DNA of 64,000 nt, from the NCBI GenBank assembly GCA_037367355.1, contig CM074696.1, forward strand, positions 186,001 to 250,000, given 5' to 3'. The position numbers were made by a program, and so were the translations under genes. This document shows, one piece after another, positions 12,097 to 22,926 of the stretch; the stretch's first letter is position 1, and every line of letters starts with the position of its first letter. Below the pieces are notes generated by a model that was given only the letters and a program-made list of their open reading frames with translations, was not told where the DNA came from and made no database searches. Source of the DNA: Neoscytalidium dimidiatum. Lineage: Eukaryota; Ascomycota; Dothideomycetes; Botryosphaeriales; Botryosphaeriaceae.

Positions 12097-13627
12097 GGTG
12101 GATTGTCGAGTGTCTGACTGGCGGTCAGGAGCAAGGGTCAAGATGCAATTGGGTTACTGCCCGCACCGGGGGATGGTGGGGGTTGCCGGGAGGTGGGTGC
12201 GGAGGTGGGCTGCGGCCGGTGGTGATTCTCCAGAGCTTTGGTGTTGCGATCCGACGGGCAAAATCGCGCCAAGAGGTGCCGGGACCTGCCGCCCCATCAC
12301 GTGTAGCAACTGCCGGATTGGGTAATCAGACGTATATGCCAACGGCCCTGTGATGGCAGCCATCGTACCACGGATTGAAGCGACTATGTAAATCTAACTG
12401 TATATTCATCTAGCTGTGAGCGTAAAAGATAGGAAATGCAATTTTCTTCTGCATTGCCTCATCCACAGCGATATCGAACCGACCCTTCACCTAAAAAATG
12501 CGGTCCAATTTAGCGTGCGCGATATCAGAGTTTGAATCCGATTGTCATAAGCGCTCCAAGAAAATGGACTTCAGCAATTGTAAGAGAATTCAACATGGCT
12601 TGAGCTTCCCAGAATTACCGTAGAAAACCCAGGCATACATTTGGCGTGCTTGGGATTAGTTCAAAGAGCTTTCAGCCGGAGTATCATGCTCGGTGCGGTA
12701 GACAACGCTATTACTCGCACTTGCCCCTCGTCTAGCGAGGTCGATTCACTGTTGCAAAAACACCATGGCCCTGTGTTGATGAGAACTCCACTCGCCCGGA
12801 GCGAAGTTTTCAGGCTAAGCTAGACGAGACACGGTACACGGGAGTATAGTTTGCTTTGATGTTTGTTACCCGAGCGACAAAGCAAGAATCCAATAACCGT
12901 AGTCTTTATTGATGTTCCACCATGAGCATAAACTGCAAACGCGGAGTTCCGGCATTCAGCAACGCTAGCCGAACGTCAAGCACCTGTTTCGAGTGGATAG
13001 ACTTTCACGTCATGGTAAGATGAGAATCACGTCGGGCGCACGCGAGGTAATTGAAAGTCAAACTCAAAAGCAGGGCTAAAAATCTATGCTGTTCTGCCAA
13101 GACTGAGATCATCATGAATCTGCGACACTCGGAAGCGAGGTTGGTGACAGGCAGTTGACAAAGGAGAGGCTGGCGTTTTGGAATAAGGGGGTGAGGATAA
13201 GAATCCATCGAGGTTGGGGCAAGAGGGATCCAAGCCGAGGAGGTAGGGCAGACAGGCACGAGTCGCGCTGACACTATGGTCATGGAGCCCCTCATCTGCA
13301 CATGGGTTCTCTCGCCTCGTGGCCTGACGTCATTGGAGGGGTAGTGCACGACGAACGACCTCTGCGCTCTGAGAGGGGCGATTGAGCTCGAGTTGCGGGG
13401 AAAGATGTCAGCACAGATGACTTGAGGGTCGGTGGAAGGGTTTTTCCCGCGGCCTGGTTTGGCAACGGCAGTCCAGGCGGAGTTTGGATTTATCAGCGGG
13501 GCATCACGTCCGAGCCCCTCCGCATTATGGCGAGCCCGTCGACTCACTTTCTCGAAGATGCCGCCATCTTCCCACGCTCCCTCTCCTCGCAACCTCTATC
13601 CTGACTACCTGTCCTATACTCGCTAAG
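12097..13627. other. Intergenic region between uL13m and CCS genes
   Basis: About 1.5 kb upstream of two divergently transcribed genes. A minus-strand open frame at 13005-13592 (195 codons) has no recognisable domain. The last 120 bp before the CCS start are C/T-rich, as expected for a fungal promoter and leader. Nothing else is supported. Confidence 0.5.
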
Positions 13628-14485
13628 ATGATACCCTCGTTCCAGGTGCACTCCTTCCCAGCTTCATCTGTTGCTTGGCTCTGTACTGATCAATCCCGTT
13701 GCAGACGACATTCGCCGTGCCTCTCAGCTGCGAGGACTGCATTAAGGATGTGAAGAAGTCCTTGTTCGAGCTTCCAGGTCGGCAGTCAATGCAAACCGCA
13801 CACCGATCCCGTTCCCGCCCGGCACTAACGCGTGAAGCTTGCAGGCGTGAGCAAGGTTGAAGGTGACCTGCAGAACCAGCTGGTTTCGATTGAAGGCACC
13901 GCCTCGCCGTCGTCGATCGTCGCAGCGATCCAGAATACCGGCCGCGACGCCATCCTGCGAGGCAGTGGCGCGTCGAATAGCGCAGCTGTTTGCATCCTCG
14001 AAAGCCACAGTCCCGCGGTGGAAAACAAGGTGCGCGGCCTCGTGCGCATGGTTCAGGTGGCCTCCAATCTTACCGTCATCGACCTGAGCATCCGGGGGCT
14101 GTCACCTGGAACGTACCATGCAACGGTGCGCGAGCGCGGCGACATATCGGAGGGCCCGGAGACGACGGGCCCTATCTGGGAGGCTGTGAAGGCGAAGGCA
14201 GAGGGGAAACCGGCACGGGGAGTGTTTGGAACGGTTCAGATCGGCAAGGGCGGGGTTGGCAGCGTCTTCTTGGACAAGCCCATCGAGATTTGGGAGTTGA
14301 TAGGGCGCAGCATCGTGGTGGCACGACAGCAGGACGGGCCGTTCGACAAGAACGACGCCGACCAGCTGGTGGGCGTGATCGCACGCAGCGCGGGGGTGTG
14401 GGACAACGACAAGACGGTGTGCTCATGCTCGGGCAAGACGGTTTGGGAAGAGCGCAGGGAACAGGTGGATCGCGGGATGCTCTAA
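13628..14485 (+). CDS. ccs1: Copper chaperone for Cu/Zn superoxide dismutase
   Basis: Delivers copper to, and helps form the disulfide of, Cu/Zn superoxide dismutase in cytosol and mitochondrial intermembrane space. Exons 13628-13645, 13705-13777 and 13845-14485 encode 243 aa. The first exon codes only six residues. Domain 1 carries the copper-binding CxxC at Cys15/Cys18 (LSCEDC); the Met usually two residues before the first Cys (MxCxxC) is Leu here. The central SOD-like domain has the typical LSPGTYHATVRERGD and GSVFLDKPIEIWELIGRSIVV stretches. The C-terminal tail keeps the CxC at Cys223/Cys225 (CSCSGKTVWEERR), the part that acts on SOD. Introns are 59 nt and 67 nt (ACTAAC branch), and phases join cleanly. 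The start ATG follows a CT-rich leader. Confidence 0.94.
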
Positions 14486-15692
14486 AGCGCCCAGCTGGGA
14501 GGCTCGAAGCGGCATAGCGCTCGCGGGAAGAGCCCAAGTAGTCGTGTAGGCTCTACGAAAGCAGGAAGCGGCCGGGGCGGCGGCATGAACCGGCCCTGTC
14601 GCAGCAAAATGGCAGTGGGAGCCTGAGAGACAAGCTTTCATGCAACGACACAGACGGGTTTTGTGATGTCTCTCGCGACCGGGGCGGCGCGGCACGTGCG
14701 CGTGGTGCGAGCGGACGCAGCGGTGATCTTGACACAGAGCTGAGGCAGTTCCAGACACAGCGGATTTGAAAGACTCGAGGCGCGACGTCAGGGCGCGGGC
14801 GAGGCACCGGTTGCAGATGCCGCCATGGCGGACCAAGAGCCCCAAGAGCGCGAGGTACGGCCACCGTCAGATGACCTTTGCGCGAGCAGAGCAGGGCGAC
14901 GACGGCCGGGAGAGCTCGCGCGCTGTGACTTGTTCGTGATGTACGCGCCGTGGATGCTGTGCGGGAGCTGTGCGGCGCGTCGGCAGCCAATCGATGGCGG
15001 GTGCGGCGTGCGGGCGCAGGCTCGGCGGCCTGACACGGCCGCGGTCGTGGAACGCCCTGCTGCGACAGGGCCTCTTCATGGTGGAGCTTGGCGTATAGCG
15101 AGCCTATGGCTGCTCAAGAAGGCCTCGAGAGTTACAGACGCGACGGCCAGGTGCCTGTCGTGCAGTCCGCTCTTTTCCTCCCGGCCGCTAGCCGCTACGC
15201 TCTTTCGCCCACCCGCGTAATTCTCTTCTTCCAACAACGCTGTTCTCTCCTTCTCGTGCCTCTTTCGTCCAACCGTCTATACCGCGTTCGCGTGCCTGTT
15301 CATAGTTTTTCTGCACGCCGCCGCCCGCCCGTCACGCCCCAGCTGCGATCGCCGCCAGCGCCGCTGTTCCTTGCCGCCGCCTCGCACCGACCGCCGCTCG
15401 TAATTCCCAGCCGTATCTAATCGCACGCGAATCCCCAGCCAGCCCCGCCTTGTCCACGCAGCCCAGGCGGCTAGGAATCATTGGCACCTTATACCCGCTC
15501 TGCGAGCACCTGCATGCCGGCGCTTCCCACGTTCCTCTTTTAATCGCCTCCTGCCGCCCATCCGCCTTTCCAGAACCACCCTTGCACAGTTCCCGTTTGT
15601 CGGTGCCCTCCAGGAGCTGCGAAGCGCCCTCCTCCTCCTCCTCACCTCCCGCCGGCATTGACTGTGCCAACGCTACCAACTGATCGCCCGAC
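14486..15692. other. Long NoxR promoter and leader region
   Basis: About 1.2 kb between CCS and NoxR. The final 500 bp (15200-15690) are strongly pyrimidine-rich on the plus strand, as in many fungal promoters and 5' leaders. Open frames on both strands are short or low-complexity and look like noise. A long 5' untranslated region for NoxR is possible. Confidence 0.5.
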
Positions 15693-17511
15693 ATGTCTCT
15701 CAAGCAGGCAAGTAGCGCCAGGCTCTCAACTGACTTGCTAGCGCCCAGATACTAACTATGGCGTGCAGGAGATCGAGACCTGGGTGGCAGCGCTGGCCGC
15801 TTACGACAATAACGAATTTGATGAAGCTCTGAAGTTCTTCGATGGCATCTCCGACACCTCCAAGATCCTATTTAATATGGGCGTGATCCACGCCACGCTC
15901 GGCGAACATGAGAAGGCCGTGAGTATTGCGAAAGTGCAGTATCCGAGAAACCGCGTGACTGACTCCCTCGCCAGGTGGAATGCTACCAGCGCGCTGTGCG
16001 CCTGGATCAGTATCTCGCTGTCGCCTACTTCCAGCAAGGCGTTTCCAACTTCCTGATGGGCGATTTTGAGGAGGCATTGGCCAACTTCAACGACACTCTC
16101 CTCTACTTGCGCGGCAACAACAACATCGACTACGAACAGTTGGGCCTGAAGTTCAAGCTGTATTCCTGCGAAGTGCTTTTCAACCGCGGTCTGTGTTACA
16201 TCTATCTTCAGCAGAAGGATGCGGGTATGCAGGATCTCTCGTTCGCCGCCAAGGAGAAGGTCGTCCCGGATCACGACGTGATCGACGAGGCTATCCGGGA
16301 GGAGGCAGAGGTAAGCTTGCTTAGGTCAAGGGGGAATTTTCGACTAACAGACCACAGGGCTACACCGTCTTCTCCATTCCAGTCGGAATTGTTTACCGTC
16401 CGAATGAGGCGAAGGTGAAGAACTTGAAGGCGAAGGATTACCTTGGAAAGGCTCGTCTCGTCGCTGCTTCGGACCGTGCCAATGCGTTCACTGGCTTTGC
16501 TGGTGCCGAGATCAAGAGGATGAACCAAGAATCTGCTTCAGGCGCCAACGCGAAGGATGACCGGCCCGACGAGAAGATTTCTTTTGCTGCCACAAACCTC
16601 GTCAAGCCGAACTTGAGCAGCCGGTCAAGGCAACAATCGGAGCCTCCGATCAACCGCAACATGTTCCCTCCCACTCCTCCTCCCGAGGAGACCAAGGCCT
16701 CTCCCAATGGCATGACTTCTCGGTCGCAGTCTGTTCGCGGTGAGGGCAGGAAGCCCGCACCTCTGGAGCTTGGCCGTGCTGCATTTGACCAGTCCCCCAG
16801 AAGTCAGCAGCCTCGCATGCCGCAGAGGTCCATGTCTGAGCGTCCAAGACCGACGCGTGAACTTTCTACTTCGTCGAGAAGTACTAGGGATGGCGGCTCC
16901 CGGCTGCGTCCCCGCATCAACTCGGATGAGGACGAGAGCACGTATGCGGATGATGTTTACGACATGTACGGCAGATCTGGTGGTGACCGTCCCAGCTATG
17001 GCGGACGCTCCCGCTCCAAGGCTCAGCAGAAGCCGATGTACATTGAAGAGGAGGAAGAGGATTCGTTTGACCAGTCGGACATTGACTCTGGCGAGTTCGA
17101 AATGGTCCCGGCCCGCGCTCGCAGCACCAGACGCCCCTCGAGCAATAGACCGCGGGGTCAGTCTCAGCGGCGTAGCATGGGTCTGCGAACTATCAGGGTC
17201 AAGGTTCACGCTGATGACACGCGTTACGTATTCCTGGACCCGAACGCCCGTTTCGACACATTCGTGAGTCAGATCAGAGATAAGTTCGCCTTGAGGCAAA
17301 ACTTCAAGATCAAGATCAAGGACGAGCAGGACTTCATCACCATGAGCGACCAAGACGACCTCGACATGGCTATCATGACCTGCAAGCAAGAAGCGAGAAG
17401 AGAGAAGGCGGAAATGGGGAAGATGGAGGTGAGTTTTACCCCAACAACATGCGTCTCAAAACCAGGATTCAGGCTGACTCGAAGTTGCAGATCTGGGTGC
17501 AAGTTGTGTAG
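15693..17511 (+). CDS. noxR: NoxR, p67phox-like NADPH oxidase regulatory subunit
   Basis: Regulatory subunit that, with Rac GTPase, activates fungal NADPH oxidases making superoxide for hyphal fusion, sexual development and host penetration. Exons 15693-15707, 15769-15918, 15975-16310, 16358-17428 and 17491-17511 give 530 aa, the usual length. Residues about 1-170 form TPR repeats (KILFNMGVIHATLGEHEKAVECYQRAVRLDQ and following), the Rac-binding part in p67phox. Next comes the activation-domain-like segment (GYTVFSIPVGIVYRP), a disordered Ser/Pro/Arg-rich middle, and a C-terminal PB1 domain at about 444-530 ending EIWVQVV. The first exon codes MSLKQ only. Its intron (15708-15768) starts GCAAGT rather than GT, with a TACTAAC branch and CAG end. 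The other introns are 56, 47 and 62 nt with GT-AG ends. Every junction is in phase. Confidence 0.95.
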
Positions 17512-19531
17512 GTGCTCTGATTTTTTACGTCTTTCACGATTTCATGGCGTCTACTCTTCTTCTTCTTCTTCTTCTTCTTCTTCTCCTCAAACTTTACTTT
17601 CCTTTGTCTTATCTTCAATTGCCAAGAAATATCTCTTTTTACCAGTGCGGTTCTTGTTTATTGATGATACTCAGCGAGCATGAAAAGGGGCATGTTCGGC
17701 GACGGTCTAGGTTCAGCGGGTTATTTCGTTCTTCAAGATAATCCAAACAACTTCCTTGAGACACGTTACATTACGATTTCGAGAAAGCATGGAGCGCGAG
17801 ACAAGGACCTGCCTACGTATTTCCTTCGCGGTGCAGTAATTCTCTCCCCCGTAATATGCCTTAATTGCGGCGCATCGGTTTCACGATTCTATTGTCGAAA
17901 CTTCTGCTTTTGGCGCAGCATGAAAAGGTAAGTTTGCCGAATTAATACGGCATAATACGGATATCAAAGTGGCACATGGGTTGACGAGACTATATTTGGT
18001 GGTAGTTTTTTTTTTATTTTCTTTACGTTCATTCTGATCCGCGACGAATTACCACGATACCCGAGCGAATTACGTCTCACGAGCTACCTTTCTTTTACGA
18101 CCAAGGGCAAGGGGAAGACACGGTGATCGTCCCCTCTCCCTGCTTACACGACGATCATTGCTACTACTATTACTACACCAGCTCTCCTCGCTTCCCTGCA
18201 GGACATCAAACGTTTCCGATGCCTCGGAGACGATGACGACGATGTCTCGCAGAGCCAGGACGAGGGTAAACCCCGAAGAAGGGGGGAGTTCCCCCAACAG
18301 TTAATACTCCACTGTACATACATGGCAACAAGCCGATCGGATTAACCCTCACCCCCATCCGACGTCGCGGCACCTGTATTTTTTTTTTTTAACTTTCTTC
18401 CTTTCTTTCTGGAACCCCGGGTCTCGAAACTTACGCTGCCGGTAGGGCGACGGGGCCTTAATGGGAGGTGTTGGGAGGGGGGTGGAGACCCGGATGTGCG
18501 CCCAGCCGGGGTGGAGATGGTCGACGCGACACTCGCGTTGTACCCGCTAATTGAGTGCCGCCACGTCTCTTTGCGCGCGTGTGTGCGCGCGCGCCCCGCA
18601 TCTGTGTGTTGTGTATATGCATGTATATCCATGTGCGTGTCTGCTTTTGTATATATCTGCCTGGACGACGAGGGGGGGAGGCGGGGAAGGATTAATCTGG
18701 GCGGGGAGTCTTACAGCAGTGGCTGTGTGGAGGAGGCGTGTGTAAGGAAGCTTGTTTTTCTGTATCGTCCTACTTTCTTCTCTCTTGTTGGGGGATGTCC
18801 TGTGGCCGGCTGGCTGAATGGCGGGTTTGAGATTTTTTTTTTTTTTTGCTTCAGGGTTTTGGGGCGGATTTCTGAAGGGCGAGGCGAGTCGGCTGATACG
18901 CGAATGGTTTTGGGTGGCGGGTGGGGCTCTGCGAAGGAAGAGATGGGACGCATCACCGAGATCGTCGCTCTGCATCGACCGGGTAAATGCCGATGGGTCT
19001 GGAAGAGCTTGGCTCATTTGGGCAGGGGTGGAAGGGGAGATGCTTGTGGTGATGGGAGTTTTGGCTTGGAGATTTCTCTGTTGCGCATGAATTTTGGACT
19101 CGTTTTTGGGTGTTTGCGGTTGGCTTGCGTGCTTCAGCTTCATTCTCGTATCTTAAATTCGCATCAGTTTTGCTCTTACGAGCCTTGGTCGTCGTTGCAA
19201 GGTGCACACCGTGGCGCTGGGCCGTTGGATGGAAAGGCTTATCCAAAGGATGAGAGGCAGGACGAGACGTGGGTCAAGCTTTTCGAGTCTGGGGATGGTT
19301 GAGGTGGAGTCCAGTGGAGATACGGGAGGAGGACAGCGGGTGGCTTGCTGCTTCAGCTACTCGATCGGCTTTGGGTTCCGAACTGGCCGAATGTCAAACA
19401 GGAAATCAAACGTGACATGTGACTGCGGCTGCGGAAGGAAGGGCGGGAGGGAGGTATTGCGGGACGTGGCTGGTACTTGGAACGCCTCTGTTCGTGTGGA
19501 CATATGAGTCACATACAAGGTTGGCGCTGCT
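17512..19531. other. Intergenic region downstream of NoxR
   Basis: About 2 kb holding the NoxR 3' region, a (TTC)n microsatellite, T-runs near 18007-18016, 18378-18389 and 18833-18847, and a GT-rich stretch near 18580-18660. The plus-strand open frame 18496-19302 reads through the GT repeat and T15 run and shows no domain, so it is not accepted as a gene. Confidence 0.55.
17557..17583. repeat. (TTC)9 microsatellite
   Basis: Nine perfect TTC units 45 bp after the NoxR stop codon, probably within its 3' untranslated region. Confidence 0.92.
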
Positions 19532-20435
19532 CTAGGAAGTGAAGATTGAGTGATTGGCAGCACTGCTAATGGTGCCTAAAATTTAATCATTATGCATGCC
19601 TTCAAGCAAGAAACTTACCATCTACTGTATAAGTGGCTCCTGTGATGAAAGTGGCGTTATCACTCAACAGGAAGGCAATTACAGTCGCAAGCTCTCTGGG
19701 ATCTCCCTTTCTGCCTAAACATTGATAGTTGGTGGGGAGAAGACGCCCACGTAATATTTCCTATTTCTCGTGATGAAGGTGACTCCGCTGTCAACATCAC
19801 TGATTTTCGTAAATTTCTTGGGCATGAAAGCTGTATTCTGTTAATTGACGGTTCCACTGCATTAACGCTTATGCTTCTTCTGCCGCGTTCTCGAGCTGTT
19901 GACTTTGTCATTCTAAAAATAGCAGCTTTGCTCGCTCCGTGCGGAGATGATGTAGGTGTGCCGATAAAACCTGCTATACCAGCCACGCTCACGATGGCGG
20001 ATCCAGGTTCGATAGTGGACAATTGAGCCTTCATGCAATGTAGACCACTATTTGATCAGGTCAACGTGGCGTATTTCCAAAATTTCTGGGGGAAGGAGGG
20101 TGGACAGCACACTTACACTCCACGACAGCTCACTTCCATCGTGAAGCCTTGTCGTTTTATCAATCAGTTACTAAGTAGGACAGCCGTCATTTTTCATACC
20201 GCATCAGGCCCATGTAGCGTATGCGTTCGTATTACCCTGAATACGTACGTAATGATTTGGCCGGGATCTACTGCTTGTCACGAAAACGAAAGCGAGAAGA
20301 GGCTAGATGAATATATCTTTGATCAGTCAGTGCATATGTAACCCCCTTCAGCGTGCAGATTTCTCAAGGTGACACAATGCCATGAGCATTCTCTATATTG
20401 ATCTCAAGCAACAATCGTAGAACTTCAGTTTAAAA
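19532..20435 (-). pseudogene. Decayed short-chain dehydrogenase/reductase gene
   Basis: Pieces of a classical NAD(P)-dependent SDR can be read in order on the minus strand but not in one frame. Near 20380-20435 is a remnant of the central NNAG segment (INIENAHGIVS), followed by a stop. A piece ending VDLIK* follows at 20050-20090. From 20034 comes the main block: CMKAQL, SAIVSVAGIAGFIG, and the active-site segment where the Tyr of YxxxK is His (SPHGASK), then SVNAV. A one-base shift leads to MPKKFTKISDVDSGVT. Another frame change leads to GRKGDPRELATVIAFLLSDNATFITGATYTVDG. A GTAAGT intron (19618 to about 19573) and a last small exon with TAG at 19534-19532 remain recognisable. At least three frame breaks, a stop and loss of the catalytic Tyr argue for a dead gene. 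Confidence 0.8.
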
Positions 20436-22326
20436 AAAAAAAAAAGTCAGAGAATCCATTGCCTTTGATGTCTTCATAGATAGTCTCATGACCAGATGAC
20501 GAGCGTTATCAACAAGAATGTTAACCTTTCATATCATACAAATCCCAAAGCCAACTCCGTCGTACACGCCAATCACTTGGCGTCATCCCCGCTCCCCCTC
20601 TCCCGCTATTGAAAGAAGACAAGAAAAAAAAAATGGTATCAACCGCCACAACTAACAATCCACGTTCTTAACAATCCTGCAGCTCCCGACGCTACTGTGC
20701 CCATCGCCCGCGGTGTACGACTCCAACTTCGTCATATCCCGGTCGATATCGTTGGTGGGGTGTTTCTTTCTGTAGGATTTGCCCGTGTGTGGGTTGAGAC
20801 GAGCGGTGTGATTGGTCGGTTGTTGGTTGCCCGATTGGGCGAGCGAAGCGAAAAGGGAGGGTTGGTCGTTGAGGTCTTTCCGGGGAGCCTGTGGGATTGC
20901 CTGCGGGATTGCCGGTGGGATTGAGGCAGGCATATATAGCTTCGACTGCCTGGTGGGAGATATGGTACGGCACGAACGCATACACATACAACCGTGCGTG
21001 TACACTTGCCTTGTCCCGATGGTTGAGGTTTGGGCTTCGTTCCTGGCATGTGTTAAGGCACCCCACGAATTCGGTCACTCCGTCGTATCGCGATGCAAAG
21101 CCCAATCTGCGCCCCTGAAGTTGGCCTTTCCTCCTCGAAGGCAGATCGGCATGTTATTTGGGGCCTAACACGCTTCCATGCGTCTGAATTGCGCACAGAT
21201 GTCGGAGATACAGGGCAGCTTGGTCGATGCCATGACAACTCGAAGCTTTCTGTACTTGGTATGGATCTTCGCAAGCTCCTCGGATTGACCCGCAGCTATA
21301 TTTGTTAGACGATAGAGAACAATGGATAAATGATTGGGATCTTGGCACCAGTAGGGCTGCCAAAAGAGGACTGGATAGTTTTAAGGCATCCATGCCTACC
21401 GTTTCCCTTTGTGGAGCCAAGAAGAGAGTCTGCGGATCCGCGTGTCTTGATTGCTGGAAATAAATAGCTGACACGCTTGCAACGCGGTTCATGACCGTGG
21501 CCAAGACCAGGCAGGATTTGACTCAAAGTCGGTCTGCTGATATCGGAAAGTGGGCGTCGGGATAGAACGACTCGACTATGTGAAAGATGCACAACTACGT
21601 CACAGGCCAAGCCGGGTAACCAGCCGAGAACTCAGGCTAGTGATGCTTAATATGTGCCTATTCGTGTCTGCAGCCTTCCGAATGATCGAGTTCACAAAAA
21701 AAAAAAAAAATAAAGAGCCTCACAGCATTCGGGTCTTCCAGCTTAGTCTATCTTGTGAGAATTACTAACGCGTTGTGTCAAACTTGGGAACAGATCCGCG
21801 AAATCGATCACCATGCTGGCTTCAGTGTCCACGAAACCGCGTAGAAACTTCACGTGGGTTTTGTTAAGAGCACAGCTCATGAACTACTACCAACGGAATT
21901 GCATCTAATCAATCGGAATGGATAACTGTGTAAGCGCTTCTGTTAACTTCATGTACAACACATAGTCTCAAAAAACTGTTAGGAAGTCTGAAGAGAAAGA
22001 ACTAGGGATGTGGTGCTTCGTATCATTATTAGCACTTCACAGGCTACAAATTTTGGCACTTCCATCAACCCGGGAAAGACGTTTTAAGCGTCGGTTCTGG
22101 ACTCTAAATTTACTAAACAAGAGTCTCTTTCGCAGTTGCACCTCTTAAGGAGAGCTTGCAATCGATGGTGGGGCATAAAGGGCATGGACGATGAGCGCAG
22201 ACGTAGGCAGGTTCGAAATATTGATCATTCATATTGATTCCACAAAGGTGGGAAATTGGTATCCAATATGTGTAAGAGAAGAAAACATATGCTACAAGAA
22301 GAAGAGAACAGTCGAAGAAGCCGTGC
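20436..22326. other. Intergenic region, no gene recognised
   Basis: About 1.9 kb between the SDR relic and the small secreted protein gene. Contains A-runs at 20432-20445 and 21696-21710. Base composition turns AT-richer from about 21.6 kb. Overlapping open frames on both strands at 20652-21168 show no domain. The Rossmann-fold start expected for the SDR relic was not found here. Confidence 0.45.
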
Positions 22327-22791
22327 TTAGCACCAGCCACGGATCTGGTCCGTGTCGGGCTGGAAGCAGGTGCCAGTACCGCTGGCGCACTGGAAACCAC
22401 TCTTGGCAACGGACCTGCAGGCGTCCTCCCACTCGTTGCCCATCAGGTACTGGGTGCCATCGTCTTGGGTGCACTAGGGCAAGTATCAGTACACTGGCAG
22501 GATTCTGAGGGACTACACAAGGGACTTACGCGGCCGCTGGGGGTGTCATAGTGGACCTTGCCGTTCTTCCAGTTCTGGGAGTTGTACAGGTCGCAGGCCT
22601 TGGTGGTGATTCTCCAGTTGTAGCTGTCACCGTTGTGGCAGGTGCAGCTGGCGTGGTCGTTGGCAGCAACGCTGAAAGAGCAACGGTCAACTCACGATTC
22701 TTCTACGCCAAAGTGACCAAGTGATGGGAAGGGCTTACCCAGCGGACAGAACAGCCAGGACGGAAACGGCGAAGAGCTTGGAGAAGAACAT
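22327..22791 (-). CDS. Small secreted protein with eight cysteines
   Basis: Not recognised by family; described from sequence. Exons 22791-22739, 22671-22530 and 22473-22327 encode 113 aa. The N-terminus MFFSKLFAVSVLAVLSAG is a clear secretion signal, probably cleaved around residues 18-21. The mature part of about 93 residues has eight cysteines (27, 29, 44, 66, 84, 94, 101, 113), the last residue being Cys, so four disulfides are possible. It is rich in Trp, Tyr, Gly and Asn and has no membrane segment. Introns are 67 and 56 nt with GTAAG donors and phases that fit. A TATAAA box lies 130 bp upstream. Size, secretion and cysteine content are those of candidate effectors or antimicrobial proteins, but that role is inference only. 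Confidence 0.85.
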
Positions 22792-22920
22792 TCTGACGTT
22801 TTGGGGATAACGCGAGGGAGATTACTGAGATTGGTGGCCGAGAAAGGCTTGTCGGTGGTTTCTTTCAAAAGCTGGAGTGCCTGATGAAGATGAAGAGACA
22901 ATCCTCGGCCAGAAGGCAGA

Positions 22921-22926
22921 TTTATA
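22921..22926 (-). promoter_or_regulatory. TATA box of the small secreted protein gene
   Basis: TATAAA on the minus strand, 130 bp before the start codon at 22791; a strong consensus suggesting a highly expressed or inducible gene. Confidence 0.55.

Noticed and set aside
12460..12560. Possible tRNA from GGTTCGATATC on the minus strand
   Set aside because: The B box deviates at a fixed position, and no cloverleaf could be formed.
18496..19302. 268-codon plus-strand frame downstream of NoxR
   Set aside because: It runs through a GT repeat and a T15 run and has no domain.
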